Shown here one piece after another: positions 33,305 through 42,353 of a stretch of DNA of 64,000 nt (position 1 is the stretch's first letter; every line of letters begins with the position of its first letter). The notes under the pieces are model-generated. The model was not told the DNA's origin. It did no database searches and worked only from the letters and a program-made list of their open reading frames with translations. Location: the NCBI RefSeq assembly GCF_002214485.1, contig NZ_CP015102.1, forward strand, positions 1-64,000. Direction: 5' to 3'. Origin of the DNA: Thermococcus pacificus. Lineage in GTDB: Archaea; Methanobacteriota_B; Thermococci; Thermococcales; Thermococcaceae. The position numbers and the translations under genes were made by a program.

Positions 33305-33662
33305 GCGGATTCCCGGGGCACTTCTCTACACTGGCGGCATCGTGCTCGCGTTTCTTCGCCCGCCTGTGGACAGAATAGCTTGCATAACTGTTCCCGGGGG
33401 AAAAGTAACCAGTGGCATCAACCCCTTTTTCCTGGCCCTTGAGTTCGGTTTGGTGATGGTCGGATCGGTGCTCCTCGCTCTAAAGCACGACTTCAAAAAC
33501 AGCCACGCTAAAAACGGCCGGATAAGCGTTGCAAGTGGTCTTGGAGTAGCATTTATCGGAGGATACTCCGGTCTTCGCGCGGTTCTCCTTTTTGGAGTTA
33601 TGCTCGCCACCTTTGGATTGGTCCTTTACAAGGTCGGGGGTATGAGAGATGCCGATGGTTGA
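33291..33662 (+). CDS. membrane protein between XRE regulator and ABC ATPase
   Basis: A 123-residue protein with four hydrophobic helices (about 10-25, 44-62, 80-95, 98-113). The ATG at 33291 has AGGTGAG six bases upstream and overlaps the end of the XRE gene; it overlaps the ATPase gene at its own end. It does not show the D-E-R motif of the DUF2178 paralogues beyond N-A-D-E-R-I-P near the start. Unrecognised. Confidence 0.7.
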   Translation: MNADERIPGALLYTGGIVLAFLRPPVDRIACITVPGGKVTSGINPFFLALEFGLVMVGSVLLALKHDFKNSHAKNGRISVASGLGVAFIGGYSGLRAVLLFGVMLATFGLVLYKVGGMRDADG

Positions 33663-34395
33663 AGTCCAGAACCTTGAGAAAGACTACGGAAAGGTGAAGG
33701 CCCTCAAGGGGATAAGTTTCTCCATCAACGAGGGCGAAATCTTCGGGTTAATTGGGCCGAACGGGGCCGGAAAGAGCACGACGCTGAAGATTCTCGCAAC
33801 ACTACTAAGGCCCACAGGAGGAAAGGCGGAGGTCTCCGGATACGATGTCGTGGAAGATGCCGAGGAGGTCAGGAAGCTGATAAGCTACCTGCCGGAAGAG
33901 GCTGGGGCGTACAAAAACCTCACAGGGCTTGAGTATCTGAGCTTCATGGCCAGGCTCTACGCCAAGGACGAGGAGAAGGCGGAGGATATGCTAAAACTCG
34001 GGATCGAACTGAGCGGGCTCGGGGAGAGGCTGAGGGACAAGGTCGCAACCTACTCGAAGGGAATGACGAGAAAGCTTCTCCTCGCGAGGGCGCTCATGGT
34101 GAGGCCGAAGCTGGCCATTCTGGATGAGCCGGCAAGCGGCCTTGACATAGTCAACGCCTACGAGATAAGAAAAACTATAAAGCACTTTTCCAGGGAGGAG
34201 GGCGTCACGTTTCTTGTTTCGAGCCACAACATGCTTGAGGTCGAGTTCCTCTGCGATCGCGTTGCCCTCATCAACGAAGGCCTCATCGTTGAGAGCGGGA
34301 CTCCGAGGGAGCTCAAGGAGAAGTACGACGCCGAAAACCTGGAGGAAGTCTTCATGAGGGTGGTGGGTTTTGAAAAGAGGGGTGGTGCCCTATGA
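33649..34395 (+). CDS. ABC transporter ATPase, NatA-like
   Basis: A 248-residue ATPase: Walker A G-P-N-G-A-G-K-S-T (about 38-46), signature Y-S-K-G-M-T-R-K, Walker B L-A-I-L-D-E-P, and switch S-S-H-N. The family powers ABC-2 exporters such as NatAB. It overlaps the permease gene by four bases (ATGA), so the pair is coupled, and it belongs to the operon started by the DUF2178 genes. Confidence 0.92.
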   Translation: MPMVEVQNLEKDYGKVKALKGISFSINEGEIFGLIGPNGAGKSTTLKILATLLRPTGGKAEVSGYDVVEDAEEVRKLISYLPEEAGAYKNLTGLEYLSFMARLYAKDEEKAEDMLKLGIELSGLGERLRDKVATYSKGMTRKLLLARALMVRPKLAILDEPASGLDIVNAYEIRKTIKHFSREEGVTFLVSSHNMLEVEFLCDRVALINEGLIVESGTPRELKEKYDAENLEEVFMRVVGFEKRGGAL

Positions 34396-35663
34396 GTGAC
34401 TTCTGGGTTCTCGCGAGGAAGGAAATAATGAACCTGATAAGGGACAAGAAGCTTCTCTTTGGGCTTGTGATCGTTCCCCTGATAATCTACCCTGCAATGG
34501 GCAAGATGATTCAGACCGGCCTCCAGCAGGCCCAGGAAGAGACGCAGGTGGCCGTTATTAACCTCGATGAGGGCAATTATGGGGAAGTTCTCATAAAGGC
34601 ATTGGAAGTGACTCCAAACGTGTCCGTTACGGTTTTGGAGGCCGGGTCTATTGAAGAGGCGCTTGAAAAGGCCTCGGAAGAAGGGCAGAACGTCCTGGTG
34701 GTTATACCGCGCAACTTCAGCCAGAGCATAGAGGGCAACACCATTGCCACCCTCCAGATCTACGGCATCTTCCGGTCAGTAGGGACTGGGATAAGGGAGA
34801 GCGTGAGCGAAAGCAGGATAAACGCCGTGGTCGGAGTGCTCTCGGAGCAGATAGCCAGAATAAAGATAGAGGCCCTGGGTGTCAAGAATCCTGAGGCGGT
34901 GCTTCACCCGATATCGGTCACCAGCATGTCCGTGATAAAGGGAAGGATAGTCCCTGTGTCCCCTTCGCTCGTTTCCGGGGTCCTGGCTTCCCAGGCATAC
35001 AGCCTGCCCCTGATAATTTTCCTGATGGTCACGATAACGGCCCAGATGGCTGCAGGAGCTGTTGCGGCCGAAAAGGAAAACAAAACCCTTGAGACGCTCC
35101 TCACGCTCCCGGTAAAAAGAACGACCATAGTGGCTTCAAAGATAAGCGGGACTGCTGTGATGGGCCTGATAGCAGCCTTGGCCTACATGGTCGGCCTCAG
35201 GAGTTACATGGGGACCTTCATGGTGGAAACGGGGGTCACTCTCCAGGACCTGGGCCTTCAGACGACCCCGACCGGGATGGTGCTATTTGCGGTCGTGGTG
35301 TTCCTCACCATAGTCTTCGCCCTTTCCCTTGCGATGCTCCTGGCGGTCTTTGCAGAGGACGTGCAGAGTGCGAATACGGTCGTCAGCTCGGTAATACTGC
35401 CCCTCGCCTTCCCAGCTTTCATACTGATGTTCACGGACATATCCGAGCTCCCGACGTTCGCCCGCTACGCCCTGATGGCCGTTCCATTCACCCACCCCAT
35501 ACTGAGCTACCGCTACGTGCTCGGGGGAGACTACACCTCCCTCGGCCATAGCATCGCGTACCTGGCCGTCATAGCGGCAGTGACACTCTACCTGACCGCC
35601 CGCGTCTTCTCAGGGGAGAGGATATTAACCGCCAAAATAAGCTGGGGGAAGAAGAGGGGCTAG
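34392..35663 (+). CDS. ABC-2 permease, NatB/YhaP-like
   Basis: A 423-residue permease: one N-terminal helix (about 22-38), a 150-residue extracytoplasmic domain (residues 45-205), and five to six helices after that, with E-K-E-N-K-T-L-E-T-L-L-T-L-P-V in the coupling region. This is the NatB layout, which exports Na+ or amphiphiles. The cargo here is unknown; control by an XRE regulator suggests an inducible efflux system. Confidence 0.88.
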   Translation: MSDFWVLARKEIMNLIRDKKLLFGLVIVPLIIYPAMGKMIQTGLQQAQEETQVAVINLDEGNYGEVLIKALEVTPNVSVTVLEAGSIEEALEKASEEGQNVLVVIPRNFSQSIEGNTIATLQIYGIFRSVGTGIRESVSESRINAVVGVLSEQIARIKIEALGVKNPEAVLHPISVTSMSVIKGRIVPVSPSLVSGVLASQAYSLPLIIFLMVTITAQMAAGAVAAEKENKTLETLLTLPVKRTTIVASKISGTAVMGLIAALAYMVGLRSYMGTFMVETGVTLQDLGLQTTPTGMVLFAVVVFLTIVFALSLAMLLAVFAEDVQSANTVVSSVILPLAFPAFILMFTDISELPTFARYALMAVPFTHPILSYRYVLGGDYTSLGHSIAYLAVIAAVTLYLTARVFSGERILTAKISWGKKRG

Positions 35664-35675
35664 CCCTTCTTTCCC

Positions 35676-36089
35676 TTATTCTATCGGAACCCCGTCCTTC
35701 GTCCTCGGGGCGAGCCACTTCATGAGCTTCTTTGGGTTTTTTGTTCTGATGATGATGGTTATGGGCCCGAGTGGGCTCTCCTCGTTGAAGTTCACGACGC
35801 CAGCGTAGGCGGCCTGCTTGTTAACCTTGATTATTATCTCCTCTCCGAAGTAGCCTTCCTCAAGGAAGCTCCTCGCCGTGTCGAGTATGGCCTGCCCTCT
35901 GAAAAGCTCGTAGAGCCTGCTTAAGGCCTTCCTGCTCCTCGTCTTCCCGGTTAGGATTATGTAGTCCCCCTCATCAAAGGCCTCGAACTCCAAATCTGGA
36001 ATCAGGTTCAGCATGGCCTTCTTTACCTTCTCGATGTCCTCGGTCGGGTAAACGTAAGCCTCAACTTCAACTTCCTCGAAGAGCTCCAT
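35676..36089 (-). CDS. UPF0201 / DUF54 family protein
   Basis: A 137-residue protein with the UPF0201 pattern: [12 protein letters not shown]-x-x-K-V near the start and the G-P-I-T-I-I-I strand near the end. RNA binding has been proposed for the family from its fold, without a defined role. The ATG at 36089 has a ggtggg site. It is divergent from the ZIP gene. Confidence 0.82.
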   Translation of the reverse strand: MELFEEVEVEAYVYPTEDIEKVKKAMLNLIPDLEFEAFDEGDYIILTGKTRSRKALSRLYELFRGQAILDTARSFLEEGYFGEEIIIKVNKQAAYAGVVNFNEESPLGPITIIIRTKNPKKLMKWLAPRTKDGVPIE

Positions 36090-36160
36090 CTTTCCCACCG
36101 GACTAAGGTCGGAAGAAACCTTATAAACTCAACCGCCCACATAATTAGGGTGGCCTAACA

Positions 36161-36970
36161 GTGTTAGAGAACTTCATCACGAACCTCGCTGAGTGGATAC
36201 TCAACCTCTCAAACGGCAGTACCATGTGGGTAGCCTTCTACGCCGGTCTATTCGTTGCCATGATGACCTCTCTCGGCGCTCTGGTTGCCATCTTCGCCAA
36301 AAGCCTCCCGGAGGATGGCGTTGACTTTTCGCTGAGCTTCGCCGCGGGGGTTATGATAGTCGCCTCTTTCACCTCGCTCATCCTCCCCGCGATAGAGGAT
36401 ACTGGTTCTTTCTCTCCGGCTGGAATAGGGATAGCCCTCGGTGTTCTCCTTATCTATGCAATAGATCGCCTTTTGCCCCACGAGCACCTCGTCAGGGGCT
36501 ACGAGGGGCCGAAGTCGATGACGGAGCGCCTCAGAAAGGTCTGGCTTTTGGTGATAGCGGTCATAATTCACAACCTCCCGGAGGGGCTAGCCGTTGGCAC
36601 GTCTCTCGTCTACAACCTGGAGGTCGGCCTCGTCACGACGATAGCGATTGGCATACAGGACTTTCCAGAGGGAACGGTAGTTTCCCTACCGCTGGCGGCC
36701 ATTCAGAAGAAGCGCCTCCAGCCGATTTTGATGGGCGTTCTCAGTGGTGTCGCTGAGATGGTGATGGTTCTCGTTGGAGCCTACTTCTTCACGCTCTTCA
36801 GCTGGCTCCTGCCGTACGGCCTCGGGATGGCAGGAGGGGCAATGCTCTACGTCACCGTCAAGGAGATGATACCTGAGATATACAGGGGAGAAAAGAACGA
36901 GACCCTCGTAACACTCGGCTTCTTCGCCGGCTTCTACGTCATGCTCTTCCTGGATTCGATGTTAGGATGA
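36161..36970 (+). CDS. ZIP-family metal transporter
   Basis: A 269-residue transporter with eight predicted helices. The metal-site motifs H-N-L-P-E-G-L-A-V-G (TM4) and D-F-P-E-G (TM5) are complete, and a soluble loop with H-E-H-L is between helices 3 and 4. It probably imports Zn2+ or related cations. It starts with GTG after agggtgg and overlaps the convergent kinase by 32 bases. Confidence 0.9.
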   Translation: MLENFITNLAEWILNLSNGSTMWVAFYAGLFVAMMTSLGALVAIFAKSLPEDGVDFSLSFAAGVMIVASFTSLILPAIEDTGSFSPAGIGIALGVLLIYAIDRLLPHEHLVRGYEGPKSMTERLRKVWLLVIAVIIHNLPEGLAVGTSLVYNLEVGLVTTIAIGIQDFPEGTVVSLPLAAIQKKRLQPILMGVLSGVAEMVMVLVGAYFFTLFSWLLPYGLGMAGGAMLYVTVKEMIPEIYRGEKNETLVTLGFFAGFYVMLFLDSMLG

Positions 36971-37508
36971 GTTCGACGATTTCTCCCACTTTTTTCTCGT
37001 ACTCTTCCCGTGAGCCGTCGTTGATGATCATGTAGTCTGCCATCGCTATAACACCACCAATTCCGAAGCGCAGCTCTTTCCAGTCCCTTTCCTCGAAGTC
37101 TTCCCAGGTTTTTGGATCGTCATGTCTTCCCCTGGCTCTCAGCCTCTCGAAGCGCTGTTTTGGTGGGGTGTGAACCGCTACAATCACTATTCGCTCATCA
37201 GGAAAGGCCCCTCTGAAAGTCCCCACCTCGTCGAGCGATCGGACGCCGTCTATGACCGCCACACCACTGTTTTTTAGTAAGGCTCTGACTTTCTCCACAG
37301 CCAGCTTTGCAACGGCGTTTTGGCCGAGCTCCTGTCTCAGGCGAATGCTTACCTTGGCCACGTTCTCTTTGGTCAGCTCGAGACCCCTCTTTACGGTCTC
37401 CTCCCTTACGATATCGCCCATAGAAACGCTGGGAAAGCCCCTTCTTTCGAACTCCTTTACGATTTTGCTCTTTCCAGAACCGGGCATTCCAGTCACGATG
37501 ATGATCAT
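36939..37508 (-). CDS. UPF0200 P-loop kinase-like protein
   Basis: A 189-residue protein with P-loop G-M-P-G-S-G-K-S (8-15), then V-S-M-G-D-I-V-R and D-G-V-R-S-L-D-E-V. The family resembles adenylate and dephospho-CoA kinases; the substrate has not been fixed from sequence. The ATG at 37508 is used; GTG 37517 is possible. A ggggatttaaaaagt TATA region lies upstream (37532-37546). Confidence 0.8.
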   Translation of the reverse strand: MIIIVTGMPGSGKSKIVKEFERRGFPSVSMGDIVREETVKRGLELTKENVAKVSIRLRQELGQNAVAKLAVEKVRALLKNSGVAVIDGVRSLDEVGTFRGAFPDERIVIVAVHTPPKQRFERLRARGRHDDPKTWEDFEERDWKELRFGIGGVIAMADYMIINDGSREEYEKKVGEIVELILTSNPGRA

Positions 37509-37553
37509 AGTGCCCACGCCCGAATAAAATATGGGGATTTAAAAAGTTAGTCC

Positions 37554-39734
37554 CTACTTAAGGAACGCGTCCAGTGTTCCCTTCTTTTTGCGCTCAGCCT
37601 TCTTTCCAGCGTCCTTGACCTTTCCGGGCATCTCGACGCCAAAGTGCTTGAACAAGCCTTCCACGACCTTAATACCTATGCCCTCCACCTCAAGCAGGTC
37701 CTTGACCTTCGCGCGCATTATGTCCTCCGGGGTTCTGAAGCCGGCGTTGTAAAGTGCTCTCGCCCTCTTTCTTCCGATGTTGGGCAGTCTGACGAGCTCG
37801 AGGAGCTCTTCCCTGACTCCGTGCCTCAGGCGTAGGTGCAGATCCCTCAGATAGTTCAGGACGTCTTCCTTCGGCTCGAAAAGGCGGTAGAGCTCGATGA
37901 GCGCGTACATAAGCCAGTCCGCCAACTCTAAAATCCTGTAGAGGTCGCCGGGGTCTATGTTGTAGGTCTCGTATATCCTTGTCTCAGGAACCTCGTTTAT
38001 CCAGTCGAGGAGGACTTTAGCGGTCTTCACCTGGCTCAGGAAGCCCTGGAAGCGCGAGTCCTCGTAGTAGGGGATGTTTGTGTAGAGCTTCTCCTCGAAC
38101 TCGTAGGCTAAATCAAGGTAATCCTCCAGCTCGCGCTTTCTTGCAGTGAGCGTCGCCATATCTGGAGTCGATGCTATCAGCTGGAAGATTCCAAAGGGAT
38201 TTGGGTTCTTCTCTAACATTGGAAAAGCGTCTCTGAACTTCTTTGCCGTTACCGGGTCGATGTAGAGCTGGGACGTTCTCCTGCCGAAGGGCAGGGCCAT
38301 GAAGCGGTCTTCCACGTCCATGTCGATGAACTCGTTCTCGATGAGGAAGTAGACGACGTTCTTGGCCTTGTACTCCAGCGAAGCAATGTCCCCCCTCTGG
38401 TGGGCGTAGAACGTCCTTTCAAGGAAGGAAACGAGCTCGCGGAAGTTCAAGATGCCGAAGTTGGTTATTAAAGCGAGAATCTGACTTCTGAAGGCCTGCT
38501 CGTTGGCGAGCATCGAGAAAAGCTTCTCAGGCTTCCCGTGGACGTAGCGCTCCATAAGATTCTTGGGGTCGTCGGTTCTGGCCACTATTATCGCTTCGCC
38601 ATACCTGTCGTACTTTGGCCTTCCTGCCCTTCCCATCATCTGCTGAATTTCGAGGACTGGAATGTCGGTCCAGCCGAAGCCGGCGTAGCGCTTGGTGTCG
38701 CGGATTATGACGCGGAAGGCGGGGGTATTGACTCCAACCGCCAACGTCGGCGTCGCCGTTATCACCTTGATCAAACCATCTCTGAACGCATCCTCTATCA
38801 GCGTTCTCTCGGCCCTGCTCAATCCCGCGTGGTGGAAGGCGACGCCGCCCCTCAATGCCCTCTTCAGCTTTTCCGTTGTCGGGTTGTCCTCTATCTGGGA
38901 GGTCAGCTCCTCCAGCTGCCTCGTCTCCGGCTTGGTGAGCAGTCTGGAAACCTTCGATGAGAGCGAAACGGCCTCCTTTTCCGCGGAACGCCTCGTGTTT
39001 ACAAAGACGAGCGCCTGTTTGCCCTTCTTCACGGCGTCGATTGCTAAGCTTTCCCAGTTCTCAGGGTAGCGGTCGATTTTACCGTCCTCCCAGAAGAGCT
39101 GGCCGAGGTGAAAAACCCCCTTCCTCAGCTCGACCGGGCGCCAGTCGCTCATGACTAAAGCTGCATCGAGCCACTCCGCCAGCTCCTCCGCGTTTCCTAC
39201 CGTCGCGCTCAAAGCGAGAATCTGCGCCCTTCCGAGCATGTGGCTGAGTATCATCTCCAGAGTTGCCCCTCTGTCGTAGGAGCCTATGAGGTGAACCTCA
39301 TCCGCAACAATGAGCTTGACGTCCTTAATCCATCCTGGAGAGTGCCTCAGAAGGGAGTCGAACTTCTCTGCCGTCGCCACTATGATGTCGTACCTTCCAA
39401 GCCACTCGTCTGTTGAGTCATAGTCACCTGTCGTTGCTGCGACCCTTACTCCCAGGCTCTCCCACTCTTTGAACTCGCGGTACTTCTCCTCGGCAAGGGC
39501 CTTGAGCGGGACGAGGTAGACGGCTTTGCCCCCCTCGCGGAGGAGCTTGTTTATCATGACTATCTCGCTCACCAGGGTCTTCCCGCTCGCCGTGGGGATG
39601 GCCAGAACGAGGTTTTTGCCCTCTAAAACGCCGCTCTTCAACGCTTCTGCCTGAGGAGGATAGAGCTCCTCTATGCCCCTCTCGCGGATGATTTTCTTTA
39701 TGCGCTCGTCGACAGGAAGTTCATCGACCTTCAT
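37554..39734 (-). CDS. hel308: DNA helicase Hel308/Hjm
   Basis: A 726-residue superfamily 2 helicase. Motif Q-like Y-P-P-Q, Walker A P-T-A-S-G-K-T (about 49), D-E-V-H, S-A-T motif III, and Q-M-M-G-R-A-G-R-P (motif VI) are intact, followed by the winged helix, the ratchet domain and a C-terminal helix-hairpin-helix (P-N-I-G-R-K-R-A-R-A-L). The end G-T-L-D-A-F-L resembles a PCNA-binding peptide. It unwinds lagging strands at stalled forks. The ATG at 39734 follows GAGGGG; longer in-frame starts look non-coding. Confidence 0.96.
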   Translation of the reverse strand: MKVDELPVDERIKKIIRERGIEELYPPQAEALKSGVLEGKNLVLAIPTASGKTLVSEIVMINKLLREGGKAVYLVPLKALAEEKYREFKEWESLGVRVAATTGDYDSTDEWLGRYDIIVATAEKFDSLLRHSPGWIKDVKLIVADEVHLIGSYDRGATLEMILSHMLGRAQILALSATVGNAEELAEWLDAALVMSDWRPVELRKGVFHLGQLFWEDGKIDRYPENWESLAIDAVKKGKQALVFVNTRRSAEKEAVSLSSKVSRLLTKPETRQLEELTSQIEDNPTTEKLKRALRGGVAFHHAGLSRAERTLIEDAFRDGLIKVITATPTLAVGVNTPAFRVIIRDTKRYAGFGWTDIPVLEIQQMMGRAGRPKYDRYGEAIIVARTDDPKNLMERYVHGKPEKLFSMLANEQAFRSQILALITNFGILNFRELVSFLERTFYAHQRGDIASLEYKAKNVVYFLIENEFIDMDVEDRFMALPFGRRTSQLYIDPVTAKKFRDAFPMLEKNPNPFGIFQLIASTPDMATLTARKRELEDYLDLAYEFEEKLYTNIPYYEDSRFQGFLSQVKTAKVLLDWINEVPETRIYETYNIDPGDLYRILELADWLMYALIELYRLFEPKEDVLNYLRDLHLRLRHGVREELLELVRLPNIGRKRARALYNAGFRTPEDIMRAKVKDLLEVEGIGIKVVEGLFKHFGVEMPGKVKDAGKKAERKKKGTLDAFLK

Positions 39735-39767
39735 GCCCCTCACATCCCACCCAATTGGGGGCGGCGG

Positions 39768-39776
39768 TTTTATATG
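39768..39776. promoter_or_regulatory. shared bidirectional TATA box between hel308 and 39808 gene
   Basis: The single element tttatatgc (centre about 39772) lies 36 bases from the plus-strand ATG at 39808 and 38 bases from the minus-strand ATG at 39734. It reads as TATA in both directions (ttttatat / gcatataaaa). Both genes also carry the same GAGGGGCATG start context. No second TATA box is present in the 73-base gap. Confidence 0.5.
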
Positions 39777-39807
39777 CTTATCCCACTCACTATTCCAGGG
39801 GAGGGGC

Positions 39808-40380
39808 ATGGAGCTGAGAATTCCCTACATCGTCTTTAAAACCGGAACCGGAGAATACGGAGTCGACGCGTACTTCTCTCTCAGGGTTGAAAAGCCGGAG
39901 CGAAGGGCCACGCTCATACGGAGGACGGATGCACTCGAAAGGGTAAACGCAAAGCCGCCGGGAACCCTTCTCGATGCAGGTTCAGTGGATGGGTATCTGA
40001 CGTCACTGTTCATGGCGCTCTACGACCTCAGCGGGGAGAGGTTCAACGAGAGGGCCCACCACATGAGGCGCTGGAGCCTCTGGAGGTTAATAGGAATACC
40101 CACCGGCCATCAGAGGCACGTGGACAGAGACGAGGAGCTGGCGGAGAAGAGCAGGGAAGCACTTCTTGCCCTCGCGATAGTGAGGAAGGTGCTTGGGGTA
40201 AAGGCACCGACCGAGCTGGAGAAAGTGCGTATCATTCCCAAGGGCTACGCGGTGTTGAGGCTTGAAATAAGCGGGGAAACCGTGAGCGACCCCGTTTACC
40301 GGGAGCTTTTCAAAATAGACTCCAACGCAGGGATGGCCATTCAGTGGCTCAGGTTGAAAACTGAGAGGGAAGAAAGGTAA
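39808..40380 (+). CDS. conserved hypothetical protein divergent from hel308
   Basis: A 190-residue soluble protein with a beta-rich start (I-P-Y-I-V-F-K-T-G-T-G-E-Y-G-V-D-A-Y-F-S) and a basic, helical middle rich in H/R (H-H-M-R-R-W-S-L-W-R). I do not recognise a family. It shares the promoter region with hel308, so a link to DNA metabolism is possible but only positional. Confidence 0.7.
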   Translation: MELRIPYIVFKTGTGEYGVDAYFSLRVEKPERRATLIRRTDALERVNAKPPGTLLDAGSVDGYLTSLFMALYDLSGERFNERAHHMRRWSLWRLIGIPTGHQRHVDRDEELAEKSREALLALAIVRKVLGVKAPTELEKVRIIPKGYAVLRLEISGETVSDPVYRELFKIDSNAGMAIQWLRLKTEREER

Positions 40381-40382
40381 AG

Positions 40383-41363
40383 TCACTCCTTTCCGTAGAG
40401 CCAGCAGGCAACGTAGTGGCCGTTTTCGACCTCAATGAGGGGCGGCTCCTTCCTGTCGCAGAGACCCGCCTTGGCGAAGGGACACCTCGGGTGGAAGCGG
40501 CATCCCTGGGGCGGGTTTATCGGGCTCGGCGGCTCCCCTTCCACTTTCATGCGCTTGGCTTTGAGCTCCTTGGCGAGCTCCGGGTCCGGAACAGGTATCG
40601 CCGACAGGAGGAACTTGGTGTACGGGTGGAGCGGGTTCTCGAATATCTCCTCCGCCGGGCCGACCTCGACGAGTTTTCCAAGGTACATCACGCCCATCCT
40701 GTGGCTCATGTACTTGACGACTCCGAGGTCGTGGCTGATGAAGAGGTAGGTGAACCCGAACTCCTTCTGGAGATCCTTGAGGGTGTTGAGGATGTTGGCC
40801 TGCACCGAAACGTCGAGCGCCGAGGTGGGCTCGTCGAGGACAATGAACTCTGGCTTGAGAGCGAGGAGCCTCGCGAGGGCTATGCGCTGTCTCTGGCCGC
40901 CGGAGAACTCATGCGGATAACGGTAGAGGTGCATCTCATTGAGGCCAACGCTCTCGAGGAGCTTTATCACGAACTCCTCTGGGTCGTCCACGGGTATCTT
41001 GTGGAAGCGGACGGGCTCCATGATTATCTCAAAGACGGTCTGGCGTGGGTTAAGGGAGGAGTAGGGGTCCTGGAACATTATCTGGGCCTTCCTGCGGAAC
41101 CACTTCATCTCTTCCCCTTTGAGCTGCGTGACGTCCTTGCCCTGAAAGATGATCTGGCCTGCGGTTGGCTCTATTAGACGGAGTATCGTCCTTCCTGTCG
41201 TCGTCTTTCCGCAGCCGCTCTCACCCACGAGGCCGAAGGTCTCCCCACGGTTTATCGTGAAGCTTATGTCGTCAACGGCCTTGACGTAGCCCTCCGTCCT
41301 TATTAAACCCCTGATGGGGAAGTACTTTTTGAGGTTCTTAACCTCGAGTATCGGCTCGCTCAT
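40383..41363 (-). CDS. oppF: oligopeptide ABC transporter ATPase, OppF type
   Basis: A 326-residue ATPase: Walker [10 protein letters not shown] (about 45), signature F-S-G-G-Q-R-Q-R, Walker B F-I-V-L-D-E-P, and the C-terminal cysteine motif C-R-F-H-P-R-C-P-x-A-x-x-x-C that binds an Fe-S cluster in Opp/Dpp ATPases. It is the last gene of the operon and drives uptake with OppD. Confidence 0.93.
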   Translation of the reverse strand: MSEPILEVKNLKKYFPIRGLIRTEGYVKAVDDISFTINRGETFGLVGESGCGKTTTGRTILRLIEPTAGQIIFQGKDVTQLKGEEMKWFRRKAQIMFQDPYSSLNPRQTVFEIIMEPVRFHKIPVDDPEEFVIKLLESVGLNEMHLYRYPHEFSGGQRQRIALARLLALKPEFIVLDEPTSALDVSVQANILNTLKDLQKEFGFTYLFISHDLGVVKYMSHRMGVMYLGKLVEVGPAEEIFENPLHPYTKFLLSAIPVPDPELAKELKAKRMKVEGEPPSPINPPQGCRFHPRCPFAKAGLCDRKEPPLIEVENGHYVACWLYGKE

Positions 41364-41372
41364 GCTATCACC

Positions 41373-42353
41373 TCAGTACAGGTGGCAGGCCACGAAGTGG
41401 CCGGGTTCTATCTCCTTCAGCTCGGGAACCTTCTCCTTGCAGGCGCCCATAACCCTCGGGCACCTCGGGTGGAAGCGGCAGCCGCTGGGGGGCTCGATGA
41501 GGTTCGGAACGGTTCCAGGAATTGTCTCGAGCCTGTCTATTTTTCCGAGCGGATTTGGAACCGCCCTGAGGAGTCCCTGGGTGTACGGGTGGAGCGGGTT
41601 CTCGAATATCTGCTCGACGGAGCCGATCTCAACGATTTTACCCGCGTACATGACGGCAACGCGGTCGGCCATCTCAGCGACGACACCCATGTTGTGTGTG
41701 ATGAGGATCACAGTGGTGTTGTATTCCCTCTTGAGCTTGTTTATGAGATCGAGTATCTGAGCCTGAACGGTGACGTCGAGGGCCGTTGTTGGCTCGTCGG
41801 CTATGAGTATCTTCGGGTTGTTTGAAACGCCTATTCCAATGACAACACGCTGCTTCATTCCCCCGCTCATCTCATGCGGGTAGTTCTTCACCCTGTTCTC
41901 CGGATCCGGGATGAGGACGCGCCTGAGTATATCTACAGCCTTCCTAAAGCCCTCTTTCCAGTCCTTAACGGTCTCATGAACGACCATGGCCTCGGCTATC
42001 TGGTAGCCAACGGTGTAGAGCGGGTCGAGGGACGCGTGCGGGTCCTGGAAGATGTAGGCGATTTCTTTGCCGCGAATCTTCCTTATCTCCTCAGGGTCAA
42101 GCTTGAGCAGGTCGACGGTGGAGCCGTCATCACGGTGGTAGATTACGCTTCCCTCAACGATCCTTCCCGGGCTCTCTATGAGCTGAGTGAGCGCCCTGGA
42201 GGTAACGCTCTTACCGCAGCCGGTCTCTCCGACGAGGGCAAAGGTTTCACCGCGGTAGACATCGAATGAGACCCTCTCAATGGCCTTGACTATACCGGCG
42301 TAGGTGTAAAAGTGGACGGTAAGGTCCCTAACCTCAAGGATCGGCTCAGGCAT
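41373..42353 (-). CDS. oppD: oligopeptide ABC transporter ATPase, OppD type
   Basis: A 326-residue ATPase: Walker A G-E-T-G-C-G-K-S, signature M-S-G-G-M-K-Q-R, Walker B I-L-I-A-D-E-P, and the same C-terminal C-R-F-H-P-R-C-P motif followed by later cysteines. The ATG at 42353 lies inside the end of oppC (8-base overlap), with GGTGAGAG as ribosome binding site. Confidence 0.93.
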   Translation of the reverse strand: MPEPILEVRDLTVHFYTYAGIVKAIERVSFDVYRGETFALVGETGCGKSVTSRALTQLIESPGRIVEGSVIYHRDDGSTVDLLKLDPEEIRKIRGKEIAYIFQDPHASLDPLYTVGYQIAEAMVVHETVKDWKEGFRKAVDILRRVLIPDPENRVKNYPHEMSGGMKQRVVIGIGVSNNPKILIADEPTTALDVTVQAQILDLINKLKREYNTTVILITHNMGVVAEMADRVAVMYAGKIVEIGSVEQIFENPLHPYTQGLLRAVPNPLGKIDRLETIPGTVPNLIEPPSGCRFHPRCPRVMGACKEKVPELKEIEPGHFVACHLY

